A stretch of 64,000 nucleotides of DNA from Gammaproteobacteria bacterium (GCA_013287235.1 JABDEF010000001.1:570-64569), one strand, 5' to 3'; positions 9,334-18,773 are shown, numbered from the stretch's first letter. Notes: generated from the sequence alone by a model not told the origin. Translations and numbers: made by a program.

Positions 9334-10645
9334 TGACGATATCCATAAAAACACTTCCACGATGTTCGAAATTCTTGAACATATCAAAACTCGCTGACGC
9401 GGGTGAAAGCAATACACTGTCACCTGCTTCAGCACAATTTGCTGCAATCAAAACGGCTTCTTCCATCGATTTTGCAAATTGAATAGGGACAGAACTGCCT
9501 AATACATTCGCGATAATATTTGCATCTTGTCCGATGAGAATCACTGCTTTGACGTATTTTTCAATAGAGGGGATTAAAGATGAAAAATCTGCATTTTTAC
9601 CCACCCCTCCTGCAATCAAAATCAATTTTCCTTTGATCACGCCCCCCAATCCTTCAATTGCCGCAAGTGTTGCGCCTACATTTGTGCCCTTAGAATCGTT
9701 ATACCAAAGCACGCCCTGTCTTCCTCGCACCAGTTGAACCCGATGCGGTAAACCTTTAAAACATTTCAGTGCGTTTAACATAGCCTCTTTCGGCAATCCA
9801 AAGCCATAACCAATCGCAAGTGCGGCAAGCGCATTCGCTTGAAAATGTTTTCCTAAGATCGGTAATTCTTCTACGGGTAAAAGCACTTCACTCCCGTGTG
9901 CCAAATAAAATTTTCCATGATTTTCGATTAAACCAAATTCATCGTCACGGGGGTTATTTAAGGTAAATTGTAGTTTTTGTTTATGAAAGGTTTTTCCACA
10001 ATCTGTGAATGGATCGTCACGATTACAAACTGCAATTTCACAATCAGAATAAATATGTCTTTTGGCGCTCGCATAATCTTCAAAAGTAGCATAGCGATCC
10101 ATATGATCGGGTGTCACATTCAAAACTGATGCAATTGTAGGCTTTAATGAAAATGTGGTTTCAAGCTGGAAGCTCGATAACTCCAATACAAATAATTCTG
10201 TTTTCTCTTCTCCCAATAAATCCAACGCCGGTGTTCCTAAGTTGCCACCGACTTTTACCTTAAATCCAGCGGTTTTAGCCATTTCATACACAAGTGTCGT
10301 TACAGTGCTTTTTGCATTCGTACCGGTGATTGCAATCGTTGGCACTTTGGTTTTTAATGCAAATAATTCAATATCACCAATGACCGGTGTCCCCTTTGAA
10401 ATTTGTCGTAGAATCGCAGGATTTTTGATAGAAAGACCAGGACTGATAATCACACTGGATGCTTGATCCAATAAATTTCCATCTAAAGCACCGAGCGACA
10501 AAGGTACATCGGGATACGCTTTTTTAAATTCCTCAAGATGCGGTGGATTTGGACGTGTATCTATCACCGCAAAAGGAATATCTTCAGATTTTAAATAGCG
10601 GGCACAGGAGAGTCCTGTCGCACCTAAACCTATAATAATATACAT
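9317..10645 (-). CDS. murD: UDP-N-acetylmuramoyl-L-alanine--D-glutamate ligase MurD
   Basis: Adds D-Glu to UDP-MurNAc-L-Ala in the cytoplasm, about 442 residues. It shows the N-terminal dinucleotide-like IIIGLGATGLSCARYL, the ATP loop AITGTNAKSTVTTL, NVTPDHMDRY, and LLSPASASFDMFKNFEHRG near the C-terminus. The start chosen is ATG at 10645, with AGAAGGA 5 bases upstream. The longer frame to 10669 extends into a palindromic repeat. Confidence 0.97.
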   Translation of the reverse strand: MYIIIGLGATGLSCARYLKSEDIPFAVIDTRPNPPHLEEFKKAYPDVPLSLGALDGNLLDQASSVIISPGLSIKNPAILRQISKGTPVIGDIELFALKTKVPTIAITGTNAKSTVTTLVYEMAKTAGFKVKVGGNLGTPALDLLGEEKTELFVLELSSFQLETTFSLKPTIASVLNVTPDHMDRYATFEDYASAKRHIYSDCEIAVCNRDDPFTDCGKTFHKQKLQFTLNNPRDDEFGLIENHGKFYLAHGSEVLLPVEELPILGKHFQANALAALAIGYGFGLPKEAMLNALKCFKGLPHRVQLVRGRQGVLWYNDSKGTNVGATLAAIEGLGGVIKGKLILIAGGVGKNADFSSLIPSIEKYVKAVILIGQDANIIANVLGSSVPIQFAKSMEEAVLIAANCAEAGDSVLLSPASASFDMFKNFEHRGSVFMDIVNALSS

Positions 10646-10663
10646 ATGAATCCTTCTAAAATC

Positions 10664-10697
10664 TGTCATGCCAGCATGTTTTTAGCTGGCATGACAG
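10664..10697. repeat. Palindromic repeat family D (TGTCATGCCAGCATG...GGCATGACA)
   Basis: Short hairpin between mraY and murD. It matches the copy at 15091-15124, and one arm matches 23350-23368. It separates two genes of the same transcription unit. Confidence 0.8.
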
Positions 10698-10707
10698 AAA
10701 TTTGAAT

Positions 10708-11790
10708 CTACCGTAACTTTAACGTAGCCAAACCACACAACACCAAAATAAATGTAATAATCCAAAAACGAACGATCACGCGGGGTTCAGGCCATCCTTT
10801 CAATTCAAAATGATGATGAATGGGTGCCATGCGAAAAATACGTTTGCCTGTTAATTTAAATGAGGCCACTTGTAAAATCACTGACACGGTTTCTAATACA
10901 AAAATGCCGCCCATTAAAAATAAAATCAATTCCTGTCGAACAATAACGGCAATGATACCTAATGCTGCACCTAAGGATAATGCACCGACATCACCCATAA
11001 ATACTTGCGCAGGATACGTATTAAACCAAAGAAAACCCAATCCTGCCCCCACCATCGCACTACAAAATACCGCTATTTCCCCAGTACCTGACACATACGG
11101 AATCGCAAGATAATTGGCAAATTGCCAATTGCCTGTCGCATAAGCAAAAATACCTAAGGCAGCCGCGACCATCACCGCGGGTAAAATCGCTAAACCATCT
11201 AAACCATCCGTTAAATTGACCGCATTACTCGTACCCACAATAACAAAATAAGCCACCACAATAAAGAAAGGACCGAGTGGCCATAGCATGTGTTTAAAGA
11301 AGGGAAAAACCAATTGGGTTTCAACCGGTAATGTGGCTGTAAAATAAAGATAAAATGCGGCAGCCAGTCCTATCAAAGATTGGTATAAATATTTTTGACG
11401 TGCAGGAAGTCCGCGGCTATTTTTTTTGACTAATTTTAAATAATCATCGCACCAGCCAATCGCACCAAATCCGATCGTGACAAGCAAAACTAGCCAAACA
11501 TAACGATTCGACAAATCTCCCCATAACAAAGTACTGAAGGCGATTGCAATGAGTACCAACGATCCCCCCATGGTCGGTGTGCCGCTTTTGGATAAATGAC
11601 TTTGCGGACCATCCTCACGAACCACTTGCCCCACTTTATATTGACTTAACCGGCGTATCATCGACGGTCCAACCAGTAATGCAATAAAAAGCGCCGTGAG
11701 TGCGCCTAAGATGGCACGAAAAGTAAGATATTGAACCACGTGGAAAACATGAAAATATTGCGCTAAATATTCGCTAATCCAAACGAGCAT
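10708..11790 (-). CDS. mraY: Phospho-N-acetylmuramoyl-pentapeptide transferase MraY
   Basis: Ten-helix inner-membrane enzyme, 360 residues, forming lipid I from undecaprenyl phosphate. The family motifs [36 protein letters not shown] and the cytoplasmic APIHHHFE loop are all visible. It overlaps the murE stop by 17 bases. murF, which usually separates murE and mraY, is not here. Confidence 0.98.
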   Translation of the reverse strand: MLVWISEYLAQYFHVFHVVQYLTFRAILGALTALFIALLVGPSMIRRLSQYKVGQVVREDGPQSHLSKSGTPTMGGSLVLIAIAFSTLLWGDLSNRYVWLVLLVTIGFGAIGWCDDYLKLVKKNSRGLPARQKYLYQSLIGLAAAFYLYFTATLPVETQLVFPFFKHMLWPLGPFFIVVAYFVIVGTSNAVNLTDGLDGLAILPAVMVAAALGIFAYATGNWQFANYLAIPYVSGTGEIAVFCSAMVGAGLGFLWFNTYPAQVFMGDVGALSLGAALGIIAVIVRQELILFLMGGIFVLETVSVILQVASFKLTGKRIFRMAPIHHHFELKGWPEPRVIVRFWIITFILVLCGLATLKLR

Positions 11791-13249
11791 TACTTTTTTC
11801 TCCTAATGCAGATATGACTTCTTCTGCGTCATTAAATGGAATTTTTTTATCACCAATGAGCTGGTACATTTCAGCACCTTTTCCTGCGATTAAAATACAA
11901 TCATTCGGTTTAGCATATTGTATTACGTTCTGAATCGCTTTAGAACGATCATGTTGTAATATGATATTATCTGAATGAGAAAAACCCTGAAATATGTCAT
12001 AAGTAATTTGATCAGGATCCTCTTCTCGCGGATTATCGTCCGTGACAGTGACATAATCCGCATAGCTTTCTGCAATTTTAGCCATGAGAGGCCTTTTTCC
12101 GCGGTCGCGATCTCCGCCACACCCAAACACGCAATACAATTTACCTTTGCAATGTAAGCGGATCGCTTTGAGTGCTTTTTCAAGGGAGTCTGGTGTATGG
12201 GAGTAATCGACAATCACCAGCGGTTTATTCTCACCCCCAAAACGCTCCATTCTACCAGGAACTGCACTCAATTGTGATATACCGTATAATGCTTTTTCAA
12301 ATGGTATTTTTAATAAACAAAGTGTGGTCAAAACGGCCAATAAATTGCTTAAATTGAATTGTCCAATTAAAGTCGTCAGTAATTCGCCTTGACCCCAAGG
12401 GGTGATTATTTCAGCGTGCAGGCCACTATCATCTTGTTTGATATTGTTTGCTAAAATCCAACCTATAACCGTCGTCCCGCGGCTTGTCCGCGGGATCATA
12501 GAATAAGCAAAAACATCCTGCTTTAATTCATCAATCAACGCCCTCCCAAACGGATCATCGTAATTCACCACCGCATTTTTCAGTAATGGATTGATAAATA
12601 ATTTCTTTTTTGCATTTCCATAGGCTTCCATGGTGCCATGATAATCCAAATGATCTCTTGTCAAATTAGTGAAAATTCCCACCGTAAAAGGAATATCATT
12701 CACCCGTCCCTGATCTAATCCATGCGAAGAAACTTCCATTGCTACATGGCGCACACCCCGATCACGCCAATCGGCAAACGTTTTTTGCAGCGTAAAAGCA
12801 TCAGGCGTCGTCAAAGATCCCGATTGAATGTTTCCATATAATCCACTGCCTAATGTGCCAATGACACCGCAGGAAATATTTAATTGTTTTAATGCACTGC
12901 CAATAAACTGTGTGCAAGAGGTTTTGCCATTTGTGCCCGTCACCCCCACAATTTCTAACGCTTTCGCAGGATAATCATAAAAACGTCCTCCAATAGCGCT
13001 GATTTTTTGCCGCAAATTCGGCATTGTTATCACAGGAACAGTATATGTTTTATTCGTCGATTCGTCAGTCAAAACAGCAACCGCGCCACGTGTGATCGCA
13101 TCTTCAATAAATTTCTGTCCATCCAACTGGGTTCCCTTGATTGCACAAAAAATATCCCCTGGTTTAACTAAACGACTGTCGAGGGTGAGACCAGAAATTT
13201 GAAGGTCAGGAAAAGGCGGTACTGCTTGCAGTAGTTCGGAAAGTGTCAT
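11774..13249 (-). CDS. murE: UDP-N-acetylmuramoyl-L-alanyl-D-glutamate--2,6-diaminopimelate ligase MurE, with repeat-encoded insert
   Basis: Adds meso-diaminopimelate to the peptidoglycan precursor. The ATP loop [27 protein letters not shown], and the diaminopimelate-selecting DNPREEDP motif are intact. Residues about 251-260 ([10 protein letters not shown]) are encoded by a palindromic repeat at 12470-12498, lying in frame between FAYSM and GWILANN, a loop that varies in the family. The start is ATG at 13249 behind a G-rich ribosome site. An upstream ATG at 13267 lies inside another repeat and is less likely. The reading frame is otherwise complete, so the enzyme is presumably functional. 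Confidence 0.96.
   Translation of the reverse strand: MTLSELLQAVPPFPDLQISGLTLDSRLVKPGDIFCAIKGTQLDGQKFIEDAITRGAVAVLTDESTNKTYTVPVITMPNLRQKISAIGGRFYDYPAKALEIVGVTGTNGKTSCTQFIGSALKQLNISCGVIGTLGSGLYGNIQSGSLTTPDAFTLQKTFADWRDRGVRHVAMEVSSHGLDQGRVNDIPFTVGIFTNLTRDHLDYHGTMEAYGNAKKKLFINPLLKNAVVNYDDPFGRALIDELKQDVFAYSMIPRTSRGTTVIGWILANNIKQDDSGLHAEIITPWGQGELLTTLIGQFNLSNLLAVLTTLCLLKIPFEKALYGISQLSAVPGRMERFGGENKPLVIVDYSHTPDSLEKALKAIRLHCKGKLYCVFGCGGDRDRGKRPLMAKIAESYADYVTVTDDNPREEDPDQITYDIFQGFSHSDNIILQHDRSKAIQNVIQYAKPNDCILIAGKGAEMYQLIGDKKIPFNDAEEVISALGEKSNARLD
12470..12498. repeat. Palindromic repeat (GTCGTCCCGCGG/CCGCGGGAT) inside murE
   Basis: Arms CCCGCGG and CCGCGGG around CTTGT. The same element occurs at 60345-60375 outside genes. 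Here it stays in frame and adds about ten residues to MurE. Confidence 0.85.
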
Positions 13250-13261
13250 AGATTTACCCCC

Positions 13262-13345
13262 CGTCATTGCAAGGATCGTCAGCGACGAAGCAATCCAGAA
13301 AGTCCTCTAGATTACTTCGTCGCTGACGATCCTCGCAATGACGGT
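13262..13345. repeat. Palindromic repeat between ftsI and murE (GTCATTGC..GACGAAGCAATC arms)
   Basis: Long inverted repeat: arms with GTCATTGCAAGGATCGTCAG and the near-exact complement ending GCAATGACGG, about 35 bp each. It resembles the GTCATTGCGAGG-type dispersed repeats seen in many obligate and facultative intracellular bacteria (recalled, not searched). It provides the sequence just upstream of the murE ribosome site. Confidence 0.85.
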
Positions 13346-13361
13346 GATGGAGTTACAAATA

Positions 13362-15041
13362 TTATGTCAATTCTACATCATCCGGCGGGACATTCAATAA
13401 ATGCAAAGTCCCTTCCATAATTTTCCGAAATATGGGTCCCGACACATATCCACCATAATAATTGCCCGCTTTGGGATTTTGAATCACCACCGCAATGACA
13501 TAACGCGGGGAACTTGCGGGGGCAACACCTACAAAGGAAGAAACATAACGATGTTTATCATATCCATTGGGTCCTGTCATCCACGCCGTACCTGTTTTTC
13601 CAGCAATGCGGTAGCCGGAAATACGCGCACGTTCGCCCGTACCTCCTTTTTGAACGACAGATTCTAAAATCTCTAACATTTGGTCGGCAACATTCTGATC
13701 CATCACGCGGACACCTGCTCCCGGCTGATCTTGACGTAAAATCGATAAAGGCATTTTTACACCATGGTTGGCAAGCACTGCATAGGCTTCGGCTAACTGT
13801 AATGCCGTCACTGAAATCCCATAGCCAAATCCCATAGTAGCAGGAGAAATCAATCCCCAATTATTATGCGGAACCAATGTGCCGGAACGCTCTCCTGGCA
13901 ATCCGATATTGGTCATTTCACCAAATCCCACCTTATGCAGCATATTTAATAATTCATTCGGCGGTAAAGATAAAATGACTTTTGTCATGCCCACATTACT
14001 TGAAATCTGTAATATTTTCGTCAAAGATAATATTCCATTATTGTGCTCATCGCGTAATATTTTTTTCCCTACTTGAATATACCCAGGACTCGTATCAACC
14101 ATCGTATCCGGTTGATAAAGACCACTATCAAGTGCACTCGCAACACTAAACGCTTTGATGGTAGAGCCTGGCTCAAACACATCTGTTACTGCGCGATTCC
14201 GAATAGCATCACTTGTTGTTAATGGTCTGTTATTTGGATTAAAGGAAGGTTGATTTGCCATCGCGAGAATTTCGCCTGTTTTGACATCGATGATAACCAC
14301 AGATCCTGAATCCGCATCATTCGCTTTTACGCCTGCTAACAGTTCTCGATAAGCAAGGTACTGAATACTACGACTGATACTTAACACAAGATCATGTCCA
14401 GATTTTAAATCTTGTACATTTTTCAAATCGGACACGACTCGACCCAATCGATCCTTAATCACAATTTTTTTACCGGGGGTCCCCATTAACCATTGATCAT
14501 GTACGAGCTCTAATCCTTCTTGTCCACGATCATCGATATTCGTAAATCCAATGACATGAGAAAGGACCTCCCCCTCAGGATAAAAACGCTTAAAATCTTC
14601 TTGTAAATAAATGCCAGGAATGTTGAGTTTTTTTATTTTTTTAGCTATGGGTGGCGCAATATCACGTTTCAAATACACAAATTCTTTTGATGAATCTTCA
14701 TAACGTGCAAATAAATTTTTAATGTAAGAAGATTTTAGACCAAGAAATTGGCTTAATGTTTTCAAATCTTGTGTCGATTTATCAAATTCTTGGGGATTCA
14801 TCCACACGGAATAGACACTTGCGCTAATGGCAAGTGGATAACCATTACGATCCAAAATCATGCCGCGAAATGACGGTTGTATCACTGAGCGAATCACCCG
14901 CGCATTTCCTTTCATTTGTAAAAAAGTTTTTTGAAAAATGGTTAAATCAATGATTCGTACGATAAGTAACGTTGAAATCAAAATCATGCAAAAAACAAAT
15001 AAATGAAATCGCCATGCGATGTAAGGAATATAGATTTTCAC
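13362..15041 (-). CDS. ftsI: Septal peptidoglycan transpeptidase FtsI (PBP3)
   Basis: Class B penicillin-binding protein that cross-links septal murein. It has one N-terminal transmembrane helix, the PBP dimer domain (RGMILDRNGYPLA), the active-site serine in EPGSTIKAFS (about residue 293), the SSNVGM triad and KTGTAW near the C-terminus. The start is probably GTG at 15041 with AGGA upstream. The longer frame from 15089 would begin next to a palindromic repeat and gives an unlikely GHDNSNN leader. Confidence 0.95.
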   Translation of the reverse strand: MKIYIPYIAWRFHLFVFCMILISTLLIVRIIDLTIFQKTFLQMKGNARVIRSVIQPSFRGMILDRNGYPLAISASVYSVWMNPQEFDKSTQDLKTLSQFLGLKSSYIKNLFARYEDSSKEFVYLKRDIAPPIAKKIKKLNIPGIYLQEDFKRFYPEGEVLSHVIGFTNIDDRGQEGLELVHDQWLMGTPGKKIVIKDRLGRVVSDLKNVQDLKSGHDLVLSISRSIQYLAYRELLAGVKANDADSGSVVIIDVKTGEILAMANQPSFNPNNRPLTTSDAIRNRAVTDVFEPGSTIKAFSVASALDSGLYQPDTMVDTSPGYIQVGKKILRDEHNNGILSLTKILQISSNVGMTKVILSLPPNELLNMLHKVGFGEMTNIGLPGERSGTLVPHNNWGLISPATMGFGYGISVTALQLAEAYAVLANHGVKMPLSILRQDQPGAGVRVMDQNVADQMLEILESVVQKGGTGERARISGYRIAGKTGTAWMTGPNGYDKHRYVSSFVGVAPASSPRYVIAVVIQNPKAGNYYGGYVSGPIFRKIMEGTLHLLNVPPDDVELT

Positions 15042-15090
15042 ATGTAATCCTAAATTGTTGCTATTGTCATGCCCAGCATGCACACCCACC

Positions 15091-15124
15091 TGTCATGCCA
15101 GCATGCTTTTAGCTGGCATGACAG
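15091..15124. repeat. Palindromic repeat family D between ftsL and ftsI
   Basis: TGTCATGCCAGCATGC arm, TTTTA centre, and complementary GCTGGCATGACA arm. A degenerate half copy (TGTCATGCCCAGCATGC) precedes it at 15065-15081. Confidence 0.82.
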
Positions 15125-15156
15125 ATGTATCAACAAGTCAGGCCTGCCCCCCTAGC

Positions 15157-15498
15157 TTACTGATGATCAATCACGACCACCACTTTACTATCCGGAAATG
15201 CCATCCCTAGGCGATTTTCAGAAAAACTTTGAATGCGTGCCTGCATTGTGAGGGTGCTTTTTTCCAATAACAATTGACCCCATTCCAAATGTAACCGATC
15301 ATGTTCTGTGAGTGTTTTTTGATAATTCGCATTGATGCTGCGTGCACTATTCGTAAAATAAACCAACCCTAAGGCAGACCCTAAAATCATGACAATCAAA
15401 ACGACCAAAATAAAATGATAGGGTGTTAAAAATACTGAAATAATCCAGCCACGGGATAATACACCTTGGTGATTCACTAACCGCGCTGCTGCATTCAT
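15157..15498 (-). CDS. ftsL: Cell division protein FtsL
   Basis: Small bitopic divisome protein, 113 residues. A basic cytoplasmic N-terminus precedes one transmembrane helix (about residues 27-50). The periplasmic heptad-like region (LTEHDRLHLEWGQLLLEKSTL) pairs with FtsB in the family. It overlaps the rsmH stop by ATGA, so the two are translationally coupled. Confidence 0.92.
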   Translation of the reverse strand: MNAAARLVNHQGVLSRGWIISVFLTPYHFILVVLIVMILGSALGLVYFTNSARSINANYQKTLTEHDRLHLEWGQLLLEKSTLTMQARIQSFSENRLGMAFPDSKVVVVIDHQ

Positions 15499-16448
15499 GA
15501 TATCTTTTCCCCCACACGTAATATTGCGCTTCTTGATCTTCCGTTCATTCGTATCTCTTCATCCGTTGGTTTAATCGCACGTCCCATTTTTTTAAATGTT
15601 TTTTCGCATGGTGTATACTTGATCGGTAATGGGGCGTGAAGCATGCTACTCTCAACCGGTGGTTGAATAAAATGCTTCACAATACGATCTTCCAAAGAAT
15701 GAAAACTGATCACGCATAAACGACCGCCAATCTTTAGTGCCCTTTTACTTTCCTCTAAACCTTCATGCAAATCTTTTAACTCATCATTGATTTTGATGCG
15801 TATTGCTTGAAAACTTTTTGTCGCAGGATGTTTTCCTTTTTGCCATGCAGGATGCGCTTTTGCGATAATCTTCGCAAGTGCTTCCGTTGTGGTAATGGAT
15901 ATTTCATCTCGTGCTTTTATAATGGCTCGCGAAATTTTTTTTGCAAACCGTTCTTCACCATACTCCCATAGTACATTCGCCAATTCTTTTTCACTCACTT
16001 TAGAAATCCATTCTGAAGCTCGCATGCCTTTTGTATTATCCATTCGCATATCGAGGGGACCGGAATGTAAAAAACTAAAGCCCCGTGTTGCATTTTCTAA
16101 TTGGGGTGATGAAACACCCAAATCAAATAAAATTCCATCCACGTTTCCTTCAAACTTTTCTTTTTGGAGAAAAGCATGCAAATCTTTAAAAGATCCTTGT
16201 TGAATCGTAAATCTTTTATCCTTCGAAAAATGCTGACACGCAAAAGAGATTGCATCCGGATCTTTGTCCATTGCCAATAAGCGCCCCGTTGGACCTAAGT
16301 GATCCAAAATAGCTTTTGCGTGTCCGCCACGACCAAAGGTAGCATCCACATAAACGCCTGACGCTTTTATTGCAAGATTGTCTAATACCGCTTGCAATAG
16401 CACCGGCTGATGTTCAAGTGTTCTTTCCTTCATTCGGACTGCCACCAT
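15495..16448 (-). CDS. rsmH: 16S rRNA (cytosine-1402-N4)-methyltransferase RsmH (MraW)
   Basis: Class I SAM methyltransferase, 317 residues, modifying the ribosomal decoding centre at C1402 together with RsmI, which is also in this window. HQPVLLQAVL, DATFGRGGHAKAIL (SAM loop), FDLGVSSPQLE, GPLDMRMD and CVISFHSLEDRIVKHF are all diagnostic. The start is ATG at 16448. ATG 16433 (MKERTLEHQ) is possible, since the first five residues are not conserved. Confidence 0.97.
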   Translation of the reverse strand: MVAVRMKERTLEHQPVLLQAVLDNLAIKASGVYVDATFGRGGHAKAILDHLGPTGRLLAMDKDPDAISFACQHFSKDKRFTIQQGSFKDLHAFLQKEKFEGNVDGILFDLGVSSPQLENATRGFSFLHSGPLDMRMDNTKGMRASEWISKVSEKELANVLWEYGEERFAKKISRAIIKARDEISITTTEALAKIIAKAHPAWQKGKHPATKSFQAIRIKINDELKDLHEGLEESKRALKIGGRLCVISFHSLEDRIVKHFIQPPVESSMLHAPLPIKYTPCEKTFKKMGRAIKPTDEEIRMNGRSRSAILRVGEKIS

Positions 16449-16461
16449 AAAATGAAATCCG

Positions 16462-16923
16462 TCACAATGATATTGATTTTAACTCGTCTGGCAACATTGC
16501 GTCATCTAACAATGACTCTCCCGCAAGCCACGCGGAACGTCGTTCTTGCCAATGCGTTTCATCCCACAATTCAAATTTTTGACCTTGACCCACAAGGACT
16601 GCATGTTTTTGGAGTCCTGCATATTCACGTAATAATGGGGGTAAAAGAATACGTCCATTATTGTCCAATTCACTTTCTGTTGCATGACCAATTAATAAAC
16701 GTTGAATACGACGCGCTTTCGAATTAAAACTAGGTAATTCTGCAAGTTTACTTTCAATCACTTCCCACGCAATAAGCGGATACAATAAAAGGCAACGTTC
16801 TTCAGTGTCGATAGTCATGACGAGACGTCCATTGTTTTCGCCTTGTAAACCTTCGCGATACCTCGTCGGCATGACGATTCTGCCTTTCGCATCGATGTTT
16901 ACGGCGTTAACACCTCGAAACAT
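16462..16923 (-). CDS. mraZ: Transcriptional regulator MraZ
   Basis: First gene of the division/cell-wall cluster, 153 residues. Two AbrB-like swapped-hairpin halves are visible, each with a DxxGR core (NIDAKGRIVMP and LDNNGRILLPP). In the family it binds short repeats just upstream of its own gene and controls the cluster. I could not see clear GGGxG-type boxes in 16924-17000. Confidence 0.97.
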   Translation of the reverse strand: MFRGVNAVNIDAKGRIVMPTRYREGLQGENNGRLVMTIDTEERCLLLYPLIAWEVIESKLAELPSFNSKARRIQRLLIGHATESELDNNGRILLPPLLREYAGLQKHAVLVGQGQKFELWDETHWQERRSAWLAGESLLDDAMLPDELKSISL

Positions 16924-17082
16924 GTTGCATCCCTCACTTTTTGCACAGCCCTCTTTCTAGTAATCACTTTATATACTCAGAATATACCACAATCCGCCAC
17001 AATAAACCACTTTATCCCACAAAATTGCTTACTGATTGGGGTTAGGGTTATTACTAAATGGGCGTGGTATTGATTGAAAAAA

Positions 17083-17171
17083 TCGTGCCCGTGTGCGTGC
17101 CCGTGCCCGTGCCCGCGTGCGTCTTTTCCTGTCCGAAGAAAAGACGCACGCGGGCACGCACACGGGCACGA
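17083..17171. repeat. Long GC-rich palindrome family B (CGTGCCCGTG ... CACGGGCACG)
   Basis: An 89-bp near-perfect inverted repeat with GCGTGCGTCTTTTC/GAAAAGACGCACGC in the inner arms. It stands out from the AT-rich surroundings. It lies immediately after the 3' end of the RNase P RNA and upstream of mraZ. A second copy is at 39006-39094 between hrcA and nadK. Confidence 0.9.
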
Positions 17172-17178
17172 TTTAAAA

Positions 17179-17569
17179 GAGCCAGCCAATAAGCCGGGTT
17201 CTGTCGTGGACAGCCATTTATCTAGGACACTCGTCGCCAAGTATCTCAAGCGACCTACCCGAGCGAAACATGCGGGCCGCATGTGGAAATTTTAAAAAAA
17301 TTTCAATCGCTCCTATTTGGTCTTGCTCCAAGTGGGGTTTTCCATGCCACAATTGTTACCAATTGCGCGGTGCGCTCTTACCGCACCTTTTCACCCTTAC
17401 CCTTATAAGCTGCCTACAATTTTAGGCAACTCATAGTTAGGCGGTATATTTTCTGTGGCACTTTCCGTAGATTCACATCTCCCAGGGGTTACCTGGCACT
17501 TTGCCCGATGGAGCCCGGACTTTCCTCTGCTTAAGTTTAACGATAAACAGCGACTGCCTCGGCCAGCTC
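17179..17569 (-). ncRNA. rnpB: RNase P RNA, bacterial class A
   Basis: Catalytic RNA that trims tRNA 5' leaders. The 5' end (GAGCTGGCCGAGGCAGTCGC) pairs with the 3' end (ATTGGCTGGCTC) to make helix P1. The conserved core blocks AGAGGAAAGTCCGGGCTCC, GGTAAGGGTGAAAAGGTGCG-like P15-17 region and CGACAGAACCCGGCTTAT are all visible. The ends are set from P1 pairing and are approximate by a few bases. A promoter lies immediately upstream, within the preceding gene. Confidence 0.95.
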
Positions 17570-17575
17570 GGCAGT

Positions 17576-17603
17576 ATCATAACATATTTTTACGGGTTGT
17601 CAT
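17576..17603 (-). promoter_or_regulatory. Promoter for RNase P RNA
   Basis: On the minus strand ATGACA (17603-17598) and TATGAT (17581-17576) are separated by 16 bases. The RNA's first base follows 6 bases later at 17569. The promoter overlaps the last codons and stop of the upstream gene. Confidence 0.7.
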
Positions 17604-18773
17604 GCCTGCTTCAGGTTCTTTCTCTACAATCTCTGAGGTATTTCCAGAAAATTTTACATAACGTCCATCATAATCAGAGATGACGCTTGAGACATCTTGG
17701 GAGAACGCCGTATCACGATTTAATACTTCCCGCACAGGCGACATTACCTCAAAAAATCGTCGGTAACTTCCTTCATATCCTGTGATGATATTAATCATTT
17801 CCACAGGAAAATCTGTGTCTCGATATAAAATCGCACGCGTTTGGGAATATTTCAAAATGCATTGATCTAAATCGAGATATTGACCATCCTGTTTGACGCC
17901 AATAAGATTTCCATTGTGGGTTAAAGCCATTTGAACGATAGAATCTAATTTCAATGGAAGTGTTTCTATAGAAAATGTATTTGTATCTATCAAATAAAAA
18001 ATATTATCTTTTGATCGACCAATCAGGGTCACATTATCCGATAACAATAAAAGTTCTGAAAAAATAATATAATGAGAACATACGATTTCACGGATTGCAG
18101 TTAAGCGATTATCATATTCATAAATACCCATTTTGAATACGCCATCTTTATGCGAATGCATAAAAAACTGACCGTTCATTAATGGAAAAATACCACAAAC
18201 ATACAAACAATCTCCTATAAAATCAGGCGGTTGATTCCGGTGATCTTTAAAGTAAAAAACATTCAAAGTGCTGATGCCGGGGTGAAGAGAATAAATATTT
18301 AAAACACCAAAATGTGTATCACTCAAAACAAAAAAATCCCGATTATTACAGAACATGGGATGGTCATCTTTATACAAAATCTTGGATTCTCGAACATAAC
18401 TCACGACATGTAAACCACATAAGCCCACAATCACTTTATTTTCCTGCAATGCGACAGGATTGATGAGAGGATGCGGTATTTCTTCAACGACTGTTAATGT
18501 TTCTGCATCAATGAGCGTAGTCTTTCCTTTTCCTATTAAATCATGCGCTGTGATGGCATCTCGTCTTGCCCTTGGATCTCTTGGTTTAATCGGCTCATAT
18601 TCGATATAAGCGAGGAAATTACTGTTTTTAACTTTGAATAAATCACAATTTTTGCTTTCAAAGGTTTTTTCGATGTTATTCTTGTTATCACAAATATCTA
18701 TTTTTTCTTTCGTACAAATAGCTTTACGATTTTCAGAGATAAAAAATACTTTCTTTATTTTTCTATTATCCAT
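17577..18773 (-). CDS. Unknown protein with beta-propeller-like N-terminal part
   Basis: A 398-residue protein I do not recognise. Residues 1-310 have repeated short strand patterns with turn residues (for example LIDAETLTVVEEIPHPLINPVA, YLIDTNTFSIETLPL), as in WD40/PQQ-type propellers. Residues 315-375 hold two similar units: RDTDFPVEMINIITGYEGSYRRF and RDTAFSQDVSSVISDYDGRYVKF (shown in part), each followed by a Ser/Asn-rich spacer. An acidic stretch (EIVEKEPE) lies near the C-terminus. No signal peptide or membrane helix is seen. A host-directed role is possible, since such proteins are common among Legionellales effectors, but this is unproven. The gene ends over the rnpB promoter. Confidence 0.75.
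   Translation of the reverse strand: MDNRKIKKVFFISENRKAICTKEKIDICDNKNNIEKTFESKNCDLFKVKNSNFLAYIEYEPIKPRDPRARRDAITAHDLIGKGKTTLIDAETLTVVEEIPHPLINPVALQENKVIVGLCGLHVVSYVRESKILYKDDHPMFCNNRDFFVLSDTHFGVLNIYSLHPGISTLNVFYFKDHRNQPPDFIGDCLYVCGIFPLMNGQFFMHSHKDGVFKMGIYEYDNRLTAIREIVCSHYIIFSELLLLSDNVTLIGRSKDNIFYLIDTNTFSIETLPLKLDSIVQMALTHNGNLIGVKQDGQYLDLDQCILKYSQTRAILYRDTDFPVEMINIITGYEGSYRRFFEVMSPVREVLNRDTAFSQDVSSVISDYDGRYVKFSGNTSEIVEKEPEAGMTTRKNML

Noticed and set aside
13362..15089. Longer ftsI starting at 15089
   Set aside because: The extra residues (GHDNSNNLGLH) come from the edge of a palindromic repeat region. GTG at 15041 has a proper AGGA site and starts just before the conserved N-terminus.
16977..17295. 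Open frames on both strands across 16977-17295
   Set aside because: They lie across the GC-rich palindrome and the RNase P RNA, with low-complexity CACPCPCPRA-type or HGHGHAHG sequence. They are by-products of the repeat, not genes.
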